Assembly: GCA_900642245.1 (NCBI GenBank)
Contig: CAAAJI010000049.1
Location: forward strand, 178,885-189,154
Direction: 5' to 3'
DNA from: Fragilaria radians
Lineage: Eukaryota > Bacillariophyta > Fragilariophyceae > Fragilariales > Fragilariaceae
DNA: 10,270 nucleotides
Numbering within the stretch: the first letter of the stretch is position 1; every line of letters starts with the position of its first letter. Of the stretch, positions 1 through 8,793 are shown in pieces. A program made the position numbers and the translations under genes. Under the pieces are notes generated by a model. That model did not search any database. It was given only the letters and a program-made list of their open reading frames with translations, and was not told where the DNA came from.

Positions 1-156
1 TGCAGTGTTACAAAACCAACAGCATTAAGCCATTGGCACAAATAGTGTTTTTTGTCAAACCCGGATGTCTTGCTGTCAAGCAAAGCAAAGTCAGACCTAC
101 ATGAAAGAATATTCTTAAAAAAAGACTTGCTTCACAAACTTGAATTGCTGCTGAGA

Positions 157-243
157 TCAATTTGCATCACTGCGAAATGTTTTGATTAGTTTATTACAAT
201 TAGCCATAGTATGACCAGGCTTCTCACATAAATTACAAATTAT
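157..243 (-). pseudogene. Retroelement gag relic with CCHC zinc knuckle
   Basis: The minus strand encodes CNLCEKPGHTMANC at 237-196. This is an exact C-x2-C-x4-H-x4-C zinc knuckle, the nucleic-acid-binding motif of gag proteins in Ty1/copia and Ty3 retroelements and of some cellular RNA-binding proteins. The open stretch is only 29 codons, bounded by TAA at 246-244 and TGA at 159-157, so the gene is broken. After the knuckle the minus strand shifts frame, and another frame stays open from 131 to the window edge (43 codons, containing LLDSKTSGF). That would fit a decayed gag-pol running off the left side. The knuckle is seen directly; the Copia assignment is inference, because no reverse transcriptase or integrase is in view. 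A chance match in AT-rich DNA is possible but unlikely given the typical KPGH spacing. Confidence 0.5.
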
Positions 244-370
244 TTATGCATTGTCAATCCCATATTTTCTATTCTATTTCATCAAGATAGTTTATCCAAG
301 AATCATTATATCAAAAGCATTATTTCTGCACTAATACTCTGTTTTGACAATCGAGTATGCTCAAACTTCT

Positions 371-728
371 TCATATCCCATACAATCGCTGCCCTTCCTT
401 CTGCGTAGTCCGTACTCTTATATCCTTAAACCTTTTTGTAGCCCATTTTCCACTGCTGCTCTTCACTTCGATGGATGAAAATGATTCTGTGTAGGGTAAG
501 TCATTATAATTATGTTTCTTAGCTTGTTCTTGCCAATATGCGTCTTCGCTCACTCCAAGTTGACGATGCATCATTCTTGCAAGTGAAGATGAAATCTCTC
601 TCATACTAATGAAATCACAGATTCCCAAATATCTCAACCTGAAATCAATTAGAATAGTGATGAGTCGAATAACCTATTGCTCTATCAAGTATTTTCATGC
701 GTAACCAGATCAGCTTTATCTCAGTCAT
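371..728 (-). CDS. Small F-box-like protein, two exons
   Basis: The model joins exon 1 (728-706) to exon 2 (638-371) across a 67-bp intron (705-639), giving 96 residues. Exon 2 is open from a strong acceptor (TTGATTTCAG) to TGA/TAA-type termination at 371. Within it, RYLGICDFISMREISSSLAR followed by a tryptophan near the end of the helix (AYWQEQAKK) follows the F-box pattern of a YL motif, helices and a C-terminal Trp. Known F-box proteins bind Skp1 and recruit substrates to SCF ubiquitin ligases. Exon 1 encodes MTEIKLI plus two bases of a Trp codon. Its ATG is preceded directly by an in-frame TAG, and the intron length matches the neighbouring gene. The weak point is the donor, GTTACG, which is non-canonical beyond GT. 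No substrate-binding repeats follow, so the protein is either an F-box-only stub or a shortened copy. Calling it F-box rests on pattern recognition alone. Confidence 0.45.
639..705 (-). other. Inferred intron of the F-box-like gene
   Basis: This 67-bp stretch begins with GTTACG and ends CTAATTGATTTCAG on the minus strand, including a branch-site-like CTAAT about 12 bases before the acceptor. Removing it joins ATG-led exon 1 in frame to the open frame beginning at 638. Its size lies within the 64-77 bp range of the five introns of the LRR gene in this window. The acceptor is convincing and the donor is weak. Confidence 0.45.
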
Positions 729-1509
729 CTATTGGCAAATAGAAATTACCAAAGGCTATAACATTAAAACAAAAGATAAGTATTGATTTCTTACTTCTTG
801 TTTTGTATGGCATTGCCAATTGAAACCAATCGATTTCACTCAAGTGCTAAGGGAATTTTCCGGGAAAAGTCTTTCATAAGGCAACTCCCAAGACGGGTTA
901 AATGTCAGGAAATTGGATTGCATTATTTTAAATAAGAACTCTCATGATGATAAGAATTAGGATGGGAACTCGAGAAAAATAGAATCAAATTAGAGTTTGT
1001 CACTTAATGAGGACATTATTTCAACAAGGCTAGTCAATATCTAAGATGCTGTTTTAAGGAATTTAGACGCAATTTACAACTCTTTGTTTGCTTCCATTAA
1101 AATAACCTTCCTTTCCCATGGACAGTCTCTCCAAAACAATTTCAGCATACTCACCTTGCTTCCAAGAAATACGGGTGCTACAAAATTTTGGGATGGCAAA
1201 TGAGCTATACTATCATGAGCCATGAAGAGACATGTAGAGTGTCTTAATGTTTCAGTAACGTGTACTAATTTGGTTCTTGTTTATTTTTACATGGGTGCAA
1301 GAAAAAACTGATGAAAGCAGAATAGCTTTATGTAATGCTGTACATGAAACAAGGCCGAATCGGTAAAAATTATTGCTTTGCTTTGACCCTTTATCGTTTC
1401 ATCTTTATCTATCTTGTGAAGGCCAAATTCTATATTTTAAAGTTGTCAAGTTGTTGGGTAAAATGAAAGGGATTGTTACTCAAAAATGAGTTATATCTTA
1501 GATAAGTTT
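729..1509. other. Intergenic, no supported gene
   Basis: This is AT-rich DNA between the truncated receptor-like gene and the F-box-like gene. I searched the minus strand below 1510 for LRR coding or for the extracellular region that the paralog has after its membrane helix, and found none. A good-looking minus-strand donor (AAG|GTGAGTATG near 1160) sits next to a short open stretch, but no LRR pattern adjoins it. The interval must hold the terminator of the gene ending at 1510 and the promoter of the gene starting at 728; neither is recognisable. Confidence 0.5.
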
Positions 1510-2937
1510 CTAAGAATCATTTTGAAGCCGAGACGTAATGAAATACGTACAGAATGCTGTAATGATGATTAACAATAAAGCTCCAATGAGAAGGTATAGC
1601 CTGTCTCGAGATGTGTAAGATTCCCAAACGGATTTAGGTAAATGTTCGGCCTCCACTGTATCGTGTTGATTGGAAGTGATAAATGTTTGTAAACTTCCAC
1701 TACCATTGATACCAAACGTATGTGTTGGTAATCTATAGTGGCCTTGTCCGTTATAGAACAGGCTACCTTGTTGATTGAGGTGTGGAGCCGATGCTGGTCC
1801 ATTGTCATTTGGATTTTTCAATGGTAGGACTTCTGACTCAGAGTTACTCTGCGAAGAAACTGATTGCTTGTCAGACTCTAATCGTGACTTCGATGTATCT
1901 CTCGCGGAAAGATCCCCTGTACGTTTAATTTGCAGCGGAGAAAGTGCTTTTGATGCCAACGCCAATGCCACTGCTCTTGCAGAGTTTCCTGTACTTAACA
2001 GATACGCTATCAAAAATTCCTGGGGCATCGATTCCGAGATTTTCACAATCGTTTCATCATCAAGCTTTTCTCGAGAGACGATGCTATCACCAGGATAATA
2101 CTCTGAGGTGAGTGATGCGCCAGCAAAGCTTGCAAAGTCATCAAAGAATTTGTTATCAGGTGTGGAAAAATCACTTGACCTTCGTCTCATGGTTTGAAAG
2201 TTATTTGAACTCCTACGAAACGTGACATTTTCGTGTAATGCAACTTTATATACTTTTTCCGTAGCGTCCGACTGACCTTCGTCGAAAGAGCGTGTAGCCC
2301 CGTTTAGGGGATCCAATTCCTTACCAGAAAGGTCAACAGACGTATCATCAAGGCAATGATAGTTGCGTGAGGCATCTACGCTGGAATTCTCGTTGACATT
2401 TCTACTATTCCGTAATCTTTGAGTCGTATCATCAGGTAATTTTTGACTTTGCATGTCTGAACCTTGATTATTGAAAGACGATGATTCATACAAAGGATTT
2501 TGGATAAAAGATTGCACTTGCTGTAGATCTGTTTCATCTTTAACATCATGGTACACTTTATGCATTGAAGTTATTTTTCCTTGACTCGTTGTTGGGTGAA
2601 AAGATACACTGTTGCTAGTAGTTGGAGGGTTATTTGATATTCCTTTTTCGATATCTAGCGAAAGGTCTTGGACTTGATCTGATATCTGACTCAAGAGTTT
2701 AGATTCTTTCTGAGGAGTGTCTGTTTTTTGCCGTTGCTTTTTTTCTTTCCTTTCCTTTTTCCGACGGGGTCTCGATTGAGACGAATCATGAGGCATAGCC
2801 TCAGAATCCTCCATCAAGAGTGTACGATGTGTTGAATCACTATACGATCCAAAGCTTTCAATGCCTGTCTTCTGATTAAACGCTCTTTCACCAGATTCTT
2901 TGCTAACATTCAGTTCTTTGTTTTTTTGTTTCTTCAT
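1510..2937 (-). CDS. Truncated paralog of LRR receptor: cytoplasmic module plus membrane anchor
   Basis: This is an intronless 475-residue protein. The start is the first ATG after an in-frame TGA six codons upstream. Residues 1-445 are polar and Ser/Gln/Asn-rich, with a basic patch PRRKKERKEKKQRQK at 57-71, an Arg/Ser stretch near 241-256 (RRSS, RRRSS) and the motif NKFFDDFASFAGASL at 262-276. EFLIAYLLSTGNS follows at 307-319, and NGSGSLQTFITSN at 411-423. A single membrane helix spans about 447-469 (LYLLIGALLLIIITAFCTYF). The protein ends six residues later with TAG. The paralog at 4375-7266 has the same motifs in the same order, then continues with a large LRR ectodomain that is absent here. 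Topology is inferred as cytoplasmic N-terminus, single-pass, tail-anchored. There is no kinase, phosphatase or other catalytic domain. The long intact frame argues against advanced decay. It may be a decoy or competitor of full-length receptors, or a recent truncation; its function is unknown. Confidence 0.8.
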   Translation of the reverse strand: MKKQKNKELNVSKESGERAFNQKTGIESFGSYSDSTHRTLLMEDSEAMPHDSSQSRPRRKKERKEKKQRQKTDTPQKESKLLSQISDQVQDLSLDIEKGISNNPPTTSNSVSFHPTTSQGKITSMHKVYHDVKDETDLQQVQSFIQNPLYESSSFNNQGSDMQSQKLPDDTTQRLRNSRNVNENSSVDASRNYHCLDDTSVDLSGKELDPLNGATRSFDEGQSDATEKVYKVALHENVTFRRSSNNFQTMRRRSSDFSTPDNKFFDDFASFAGASLTSEYYPGDSIVSREKLDDETIVKISESMPQEFLIAYLLSTGNSARAVALALASKALSPLQIKRTGDLSARDTSKSRLESDKQSVSSQSNSESEVLPLKNPNDNGPASAPHLNQQGSLFYNGQGHYRLPTHTFGINGSGSLQTFITSNQHDTVEAEHLPKSVWESYTSRDRLYLLIGALLLIIITAFCTYFITSRLQNDS

Positions 2938-3076
2938 CGCATCAAGGTTTTGTCAAAAGAGTACTATGTTACTCAGAATGGGATAATGAAAAAAAAGCCT
3001 GAGCAGTATTAAAAAAATATCATTGATACACTACTACTGCCCATGGAATCTCTGTGCTTAAAATCCGTCATTCCTA

Positions 3077-3087
3077 ATCGTTTTCGA
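3077..3087. promoter_or_regulatory. 11-bp element shared by both paralog promoters (copy 1)
   Basis: ATCGTTTTCGA lies 140 bp upstream of the start codon of the truncated paralog. An identical 11-mer lies 196 bp upstream of the full-length LRR gene at 7462-7472, and in both places CGTCAT precedes it closely. Here it continues into TTTCGAGAAC, which resembles one inverted heat-shock-element unit (nTTCnnGAAn). It could be a common transcription-factor site or leftover homology from the duplication. Confidence 0.3.
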
Positions 3088-3114
3088 GAACGTCGAACAA
3101 GAACAACATTTACT

Positions 3115-3138
3115 CAAGAACGGTGAAGGGCGTTCTTG
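3115..3138. repeat. Perfect 8-bp inverted repeat upstream of the truncated paralog
   Basis: CAAGAACG and CGTTCTTG face each other across an 8-bp spacer, about 180-200 bp upstream of the start codon at 2937. Related AGAACG words occur close by, near 3087 and 3166. The arrangement would suit a dimeric DNA-binding protein, but no specific factor can be named. Confidence 0.4.
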
Positions 3139-4374
3139 TAAGGTTGTATTGAATTCTCCGTACTATAGAACGAAGTTAAACTTCTCAGCATTAATCCGAC
3201 AGGAAGTCACGCTGACATCTCCATCACCAAACAGATTTGCGATTCGGCAGAGAATTTTATAATGATAAACTTACATGTGACAAAATTATAACTTGATGAG
3301 GAAGAGGAAGATACTTTGTAACTACAGGATGATATGATGGTAACTTTTTTGCGTGATCATCAGCATTATGACTGCCTTAAAAATAATATAAAAATCTCTT
3401 CAGCTCTTTACACAAATGATGAATGGACATGCAATAGGAATGTCCGATGAATCTAATTAATACAAATAGTAGGCAACCACTATTTCATGCTATTATTTTG
3501 AATATCACTTGACTTTGACAGATTCTCAATCTTATGCCTTTCACATGTATCTGTTGTGTTGCTTGTAGCCAATAAGATAGTCCATATTATGGATTTCTAT
3601 TTCAAGTAGCATGTATTAATTATCTGACCAAAAAGGCAAATAGCTTTGATAATCATCACCACCAGAAAAGATGTCATCAGTCATTTTGTTTAAATTACAG
3701 ATATGAAAACTTCACTACATGAGATAAAACTCCATATTCCAAACAGTTGAAAAGCTATGTTAAAGAATAATGATATTAAAACAAAAAGAAAAATGTATCA
3801 AATTAATTAAGAGTTTCTTCCCATCTGTGGATTTTCTTGAAGCTAATAAAGAGATAATTGGTCTCAAGAAGATTAAGTATTGATGGCATATATGCAGTTT
3901 TATTTGCAATGGTATTGATTTCATTCATTCTTATGAATGCAAGAGGAATGCTGAGTTTGTTAGTGTTGGAAAAATTGCAAAGTTGAATTTCTGTTTACAA
4001 TAGGATACTTGGTATGGATAGCATTTGTAAACATAGCAGATGGGTCAATAATACATGGTGATCAATCACTCATCCTCCTTCCTTTGATACTAGATGGTTT
4101 AGTGCACAGCATTGTTAAGAGAAAGCAGTTATTGCTACTGGTATACTGGATTGCTGAGTATCCTTCAAACTTGTAGAAACTAAAGGGGTTGACAGGATGT
4201 ATGAGACTTTACTCCTTGATTCATCATCTTTGTGTTGTTGTTTCATTCTTGAATTATTTCACCTGCTTTGCAGGGTGCTTGTTTGGTATCTGTTTCAACA
4301 TATTTCAAAGAAGCAGTTATTTTCCAACACCATCTTTGTGCATTCTTTGATGACAATGTTATCATTTCCAAAAT

Positions 4375-7266
4375 TTAGGCATTCCACATCATCTTGTTAT
4401 TTGAAGCATTTAAGATTCCTAGGTGCTCAGATTTGAGTGAAAAAAAATGAATAAGAATTGACAGAATTAAAATTGGAACTTACTGAGGTGTTTTAACTTC
4501 AATAAACACAAAGGGATGATCCCAGTGAGTGAATTCTGAAAGAGTTGCAAGACCTCTAAGATGAAGGAAGCATGTGAGCCATTTGAAATGAATATGCAAG
4601 GTCCCAAAATATATCTCACCTAAATTAGAGAATTGACAAAATTGGGATGAAAGATTTCCTGTAAAGTTGTTTCCAGAGATGTCGTAATGGACTGTTTCAT
4701 GTTTTTGTATATAAGGCTAAAGCATGTCATAACTTAACAAATCAATAGAAGTGACTTACCAAGTTTCTCATCAAATAGAGAAGGTAGAACTCCAGTAAGA
4801 TTATTGTTTGCTAAATGATAAAAATGGATGAGTAAACTAAGAAAACTGAAATAGAGCATTTAACTAACATCGTACCATATGACACAAACTCCAGAGAACT
4901 CTTCTTATTTCTTTGCTTGATCAAACCACTTAGATTATTGTTTGAAACATCCAAGTACCTAAGAGAAGAAATACTTTCAAGGTTTGACAAAGGTAGACTG
5001 GTGAGCAAATTGTGTGAAAGATCAAGGGACATCAATAGTATCTCATCAAAGTCAGTTAATGGGACAGAACCTGTAATACGATTGTGAGATATTGTAACTT
5101 CAAGACTTTGCATCAAATCTTTATAGGCCAGTGGTAGTACACCAGAAAAGTTATTGAAACTGAAAACCATTGTGGTAAGGAATCATTAGATATGAATGAT
5201 TTCATTGTTTACCTCTTCATGAAGAATTATACTCACTCAAGATGGAGAAAGTCAATACTCATTTCAGTTCCAAACTTTGGAATGCTACCTGAAAAATAGT
5301 TGTTTCGCAGATCCAAGGTATTCAGCAAAGTCAGACTTGACAAGGTTTCAGGTAATGATCCTGTAAATCCATTTGAATGAAGATCAAGGATATATAGGTG
5401 ACTCAATTTTGAGATATTGGAAGATAATGTTCCCTGTAATTGATTTTGATATAGCATAATACGCTGCATATTTTGAGCTTGGCCCAAGTTCTCTGGAAGC
5501 ATCCTGTGAATGGAATTAGATGAAATATCAATTTCCTTAAGGGCTTGGATGGAAAAAATTTCAGATGGTATAGTTCCTGTTATCATATTCTTGGATAATA
5601 TTAGTTTTTCCAGCCTTGAGAGTAATCCAAGCTCTGGTGGAAGTTCACCTTTAAGAAGGTTATGTGTCACATCAATTTCAATAATAACTCCATCATCCAA
5701 ACTGTCCATTTGGCATCTAATTCCAGCACTCCAGTCACATTCATGAGCATTTGGATTCAACCAATTTTCATTATTGAACCATTGATCTCCATTCAAACTA
5801 AAATAAAGGGTTGCCATTGTAAATCTTTGAGCCAAAGAGCCATTAGACAAATAATGATGAAAATTATCTGTTTTTGAAAGCCATGCTGCTGCCTGAAATT
5901 GAGGAGAATTGTAAACTAGCTCTTGGCCCATTAAAGCCTCAATAGCATCCACTATTTCTTCTGAAATATTCATTGGTGCAATTCCAGATATATAGGATGA
6001 GTTACTGTTTATAAGCACATGACTTTTGAACAATGAAGTAACAAGATATGTAGACAATGCAGTAACAAAGATAAGAAGAATACCTGCTGCAAACATGAAA
6101 CAACATCTTCTATGCTTGTTGAAAATCCTTGATTTGGCCTCTCTTTCTGTTATGCTCTGTAGATTTGATGTGATCGATGTCTGTGTACTTCCAATGCCAT
6201 TCTTTTGCAAATCTTTTTGCCCTGATTTACTGATACTGTGATCACTATCTGACTGTGAGTTTTGTGAATTGAGGGTCAAGAATTGTCCTGTGCCATGACC
6301 CTTTTGTTCTTCTGATAGTGTATGGCCAGAATCATAAATGCTCAGAGGAGATTCCAACTCTAGATGGCTCTTATGACTGGACTTGAATAAGTTCATTCTT
6401 GGCATTGTATGGTGTTCTATTCCTTGTGAGCTATAAGCACTGGCTAGAAGTTCAGCATTCTTTGTTGAAACTCCACTTGACAGCATGTATGCAATTAGAA
6501 TTTCATGAGAAAGTGGCTCTAGACATGTCCCTGTCTTTCCATTTTCTAGCTTTTCCCATGAAGCAATACTACCTCCTTGAAATGAAGCAGTGGATAAAGA
6601 TGCTCCTGCAAAGCTAGCAAAGTCATCAAAAAAGTTGCTTTCAGTGTCTAGTGCTCCTTGGGAAGTCAAACACGATGCATTTGGGTGCGACATCAAACCA
6701 GCTGGAGAGGTAACTTCTGAGTCTCCAAAGCTGTCATGTCCTTGATCTAGAGATAATTTATACATCTGATTTTGAACCTCTTCTAAAGTATGTGAATAAT
6801 TCACCTGAACAGTGCTTTGTAATGTATGAGTTAAGCGTTTGTCAAGTAAAGCTGCAACTTTGCCTTTACCAAATCTTGTAGATACGTGATGAGTCGAGAA
6901 TCTTTTTGTTTCTTGCAGCTGCTTATTATGGACACCTTGTTCATCAATAGAGGCTACTTCCCCATATGAGGTTTGATGAAATCCATTTCTGCTAAATACT
7001 GGATATGTGCTGAAGTCACTTTTCTCCTCTCCCTCCGTCGCTTCCTTGGATGAGGCTTTCAACACTTTTTTTGATCTAGGCTCTTTCTCATCAAATTTCA
7101 TCGAGTTGCATTTTCCAAATTCCATCGCTGCTCCTGCTATGATTTCTGATCCTTGATGTTTGGAACTCCTTGACTTCGGACTCTTTGAATTCCTTTTCTT
7201 CTTCTCCTTAAGCCTTCGAGTTGTTTGAGAAGAGTTATCCTGGTTGCCCTCCAATTCCATAATCAT
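4375..7266 (-). CDS. LRR receptor-like single-pass membrane protein, six exons, no kinase
   Basis: The model is complement of 7266-5237, 5159-4876, 4810-4760, 4691-4620, 4555-4484 and 4418-4375. It totals 2553 nt, or 850 residues plus stop TAA. The start is the first ATG after an in-frame TAG. The cytoplasmic part (1-386) is low complexity with a basic N-terminus (RRLKEKKKRNSK), NFFDDFASFAGASL at 211-224, EILIAYMLSSGVS at 255-267 and NGIGSTQTSITSN at 356-368. Positive residues KHRR precede a membrane helix at about 388-411, which predicts an extracellular C-terminus. Outside lie N-glycosylation sequons (422, 433, 475, 617) and a cap-like segment with DQWFNNENW and HECDWSAGIRC. About 14 LRRs follow from residue 527, with the consensus LxxLxLxxNxxxGxLP. 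Splicing is supported because every junction restores an LRR in frame. The last repeat stops after 14 residues, so there is no C-terminal cap. Family knowledge suggests a surface sensor or adaptor that needs a partner kinase; the ligand is unknown. The tandem paralog lies downstream. Confidence 0.88.
4419..4483 (-). other. LRR gene intron 5 (65 bp, phase 1)
   Basis: The donor is GTAAGT and the acceptor is AGCACCTAG. Joining gives KHLRILNASNNK, an LRR core, before the frame ends at 4375. Confidence 0.75.
4556..4619 (-). other. LRR gene intron 4 (64 bp, phase 1)
   Basis: The donor is GTGAGA and the acceptor is TTCATCTTAG. Joining gives SNLEVLQLFQNSLTGIIP. Exons 4 and 5 on either side are each exactly 72 nt, one 24-residue repeat. 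Confidence 0.85.
4692..4759 (-). other. LRR gene intron 3 (68 bp, phase 1)
   Basis: The donor is GTAAGT and the acceptor is ATGAAACAG. Joining gives LVHYDISGNNFTGNLS, another LRR core. Confidence 0.85.
4811..4875 (-). other. LRR gene intron 2 (65 bp, phase 1)
   Basis: The donor is GTACGA after TCATATG and the acceptor is ATCATTTAG. Joining gives SLEFVSYANNNLTGVLP, restoring the LRR Asn ladder. The donor is weaker than the others; upstream and downstream GTs do not restore the repeat as well. Confidence 0.75.
5160..5236 (-). other. LRR gene intron 1 (77 bp, phase 2)
   Basis: The donor is GTGAGT after CATCTTGA and the acceptor is TTTTCAG. Removal turns the apparent end LHLE-stop into LHLDFNNFSGVLP, a textbook LRR core. 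This shows that the long first exon does not end the gene. Confidence 0.9.
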
Positions 7267-8697
7267 AATTTTAACTGGTCTCGATATCTAAGTTGTGTCT
7301 CAGTCCAATAATCCAAGTAACCTTCTCTGCGATAATCACAATTGACACTGCTTATTCGATACTCAGAGCAAACTGAAGTTGTTCACAAGCGAAGCATGTT
7401 CAACTTTAAGATTCTAATTTACAGGGATACAAATGCCTTCTCGTAATAATTTGCATTCGTCATCGTTTTCGATGCTGAAACGTTAATCGAAATAATATGA
7501 CGATTCTAGAGTAAAGCATATTGTAGAACGTGAAGAGATCAATACACGGTTTGAAAAAACACGCAATATACCTACATTTAAACGTCTTCTCAGAATTAGG
7601 AATTCTCGATGCTTTCAAGAGTTTTTTCTGATATCAAAGCCATAACAACTCGTATATGGCTTCATGAGGCTTTTTAATACATAAAAGGTATTTTGACATA
7701 ATCAAAAAGAGAACAATACAATGGCGTTATATCTCTACAGAGGACATAGTATGACTCATGAAGGAAAGGAACAATAACTAAAGTTAGGGTGTGTTTGTTT
7801 AGCATCAGCCAGGAGGGTATAAAAATGCACTGTAAGATAGACTTGAGTTAAAAATATCAGCTGATAGTCTCGGTGCGTTTCAATTCCGCCATGTGGCAAC
7901 ATTTAACAATTGTCATTCCCCTGTCACCATCATGAATGTAATTGTGTGACAAAATAGCTCAGGAGATATCATGTAGCATCAATTTAATTGTAAGCAACTT
8001 AATGTAACGCTGAATGCATATGTCCACCATAAGTCAAAGCTGACAAAATGTACACACAAATATACAGAAAGATACAGACGAACACCCTTTCATTTATTCA
8101 AACTTTCTTCCAATGGCAAAACTTAGTTTAAGCCAATGGATATGTTAATTCTGAAAGTCCGAGAAAACAGTGATTCTTCAACTTTGACTGTATTATGAAC
8201 CGTAAGTTGGAAAAAATCTGAAACTAGAATTTTTTTTAATTGATAAGCAAATAATCTAATATCCTTAGACAAATTGATTTTCTAAGCTTCTGCAAAGGAT
8301 TAAAAAAACCAGTTAAACTCCAAATCTAGATGTTATGTCACCAGAAGAAAATGTTGTTAGGATTTCTATCTAAATGGCAAATAGACCTTAAAGACTATGA
8401 ATTTAACGACAAGTAGAAAATCTGATTGATGCAATCCAATTTTAATGCTAGATTTATACCATGTTCTAAACACCTCTTTGGTGTCTCACTATTTTGAGGT
8501 TTGTTGCGCAGTCCTTAAACAACATTCAATGCCATAATGAAAGTATGATTTTTTCTTAGAATTTCTCAAAGCCCTGAACGGAGAAAATAATTCAGCCCTG
8601 TTATTCTTCATAGGATTTATCTTTGATGTACTTCATCTTGTGAGACATCTCTACCCTCTAAATTAACTCATTTGTTTAGTTTCCTGGCTTAATATAC
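7267..8697. other. Intergenic region upstream of the LRR gene
   Basis: The region should hold the promoter of the LRR gene in its part nearest 7266. It contains one copy of the 11-bp element shared with the paralog, and short GAATT/AGAAC words between 7400 and 7620. A TATAAAAA at 7818-7825 faces the plus strand but has no gene downstream. I found no coding sequence, RNA gene or repeat family on either strand from about 7620 to 8697. Confidence 0.5.
7462..7472. promoter_or_regulatory. 11-bp element shared by both paralog promoters (copy 2)
   Basis: ATCGTTTTCGA lies 196 bp upstream of the LRR gene start, preceded by CGTC, and is identical to the copy at 3077-3087. The flanks beyond the CGTCAT-like word do not align well, which makes the conserved block stand out. 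Confidence 0.3.
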
Positions 8698-8793
8698 TTC
8701 TTCTAAACTTAGGGATAACTATAGGCGGAAAATTCTGAAAGGTTGAACCCAAAGAAAATAATATTTTGTTCAACACATTGCCAAGTCAAGTAG

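Larger units (their letters stand above)
2938..4374. other. Intergenic region between tandem paralogs; promoter of the truncated gene
   Basis: The interval lies between the stop of the LRR gene and the start of its truncated paralog, and both genes are on the minus strand. No LRR-coding sequence continues past the stop at 4375, and no alternative gene is visible on either strand. The roughly 250 bases next to the truncated gene are richer in GC and hold repeated AGAACG/CGTTCT motifs and a perfect inverted repeat (listed separately). The rest is AT-rich and featureless to the eye. A plus-strand open frame at 4197-4436 has Cys/Phe/Leu-rich composition and overlaps the last LRR exon in antisense, so it is not counted as a gene. 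Confidence 0.5.

Noticed and set aside
1100..1200. Possible leftover LRR exon of the truncated paralog near a good minus-strand donor
   Set aside because: None of the three minus-strand frames gives the LxxLxLxxN pattern, so only the splice-like GTGAGT remains, which is weak on its own.
1775..2098. Plus-strand 107-codon open frame
   Set aside because: It lies wholly antisense to the 475-codon gene, has no domain, and its composition follows from the opposite strand.
4197..4436. Plus-strand 79-codon frame rich in Leu, Phe and Cys
   Set aside because: It overlaps the terminal LRR exon in antisense and has no recognisable motif or splice context.
4811..5170. Separate 119-residue LRR gene starting with an ATG at 5170
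   Set aside because: That ATG lies inside intron 1, and splicing joins the rest in frame to the upstream LRR exon. The tail after 4876 is intron 2.
5510..6617. Several plus-strand frames of 71-78 codons
   Set aside because: All are antisense to the large first exon of the LRR gene and show no independent coding signal.
7818..7825. TATAAAAA resembling a TATA box on the plus strand
   Set aside because: No plus-strand gene follows within a plausible distance, and the word is common in AT-rich DNA.
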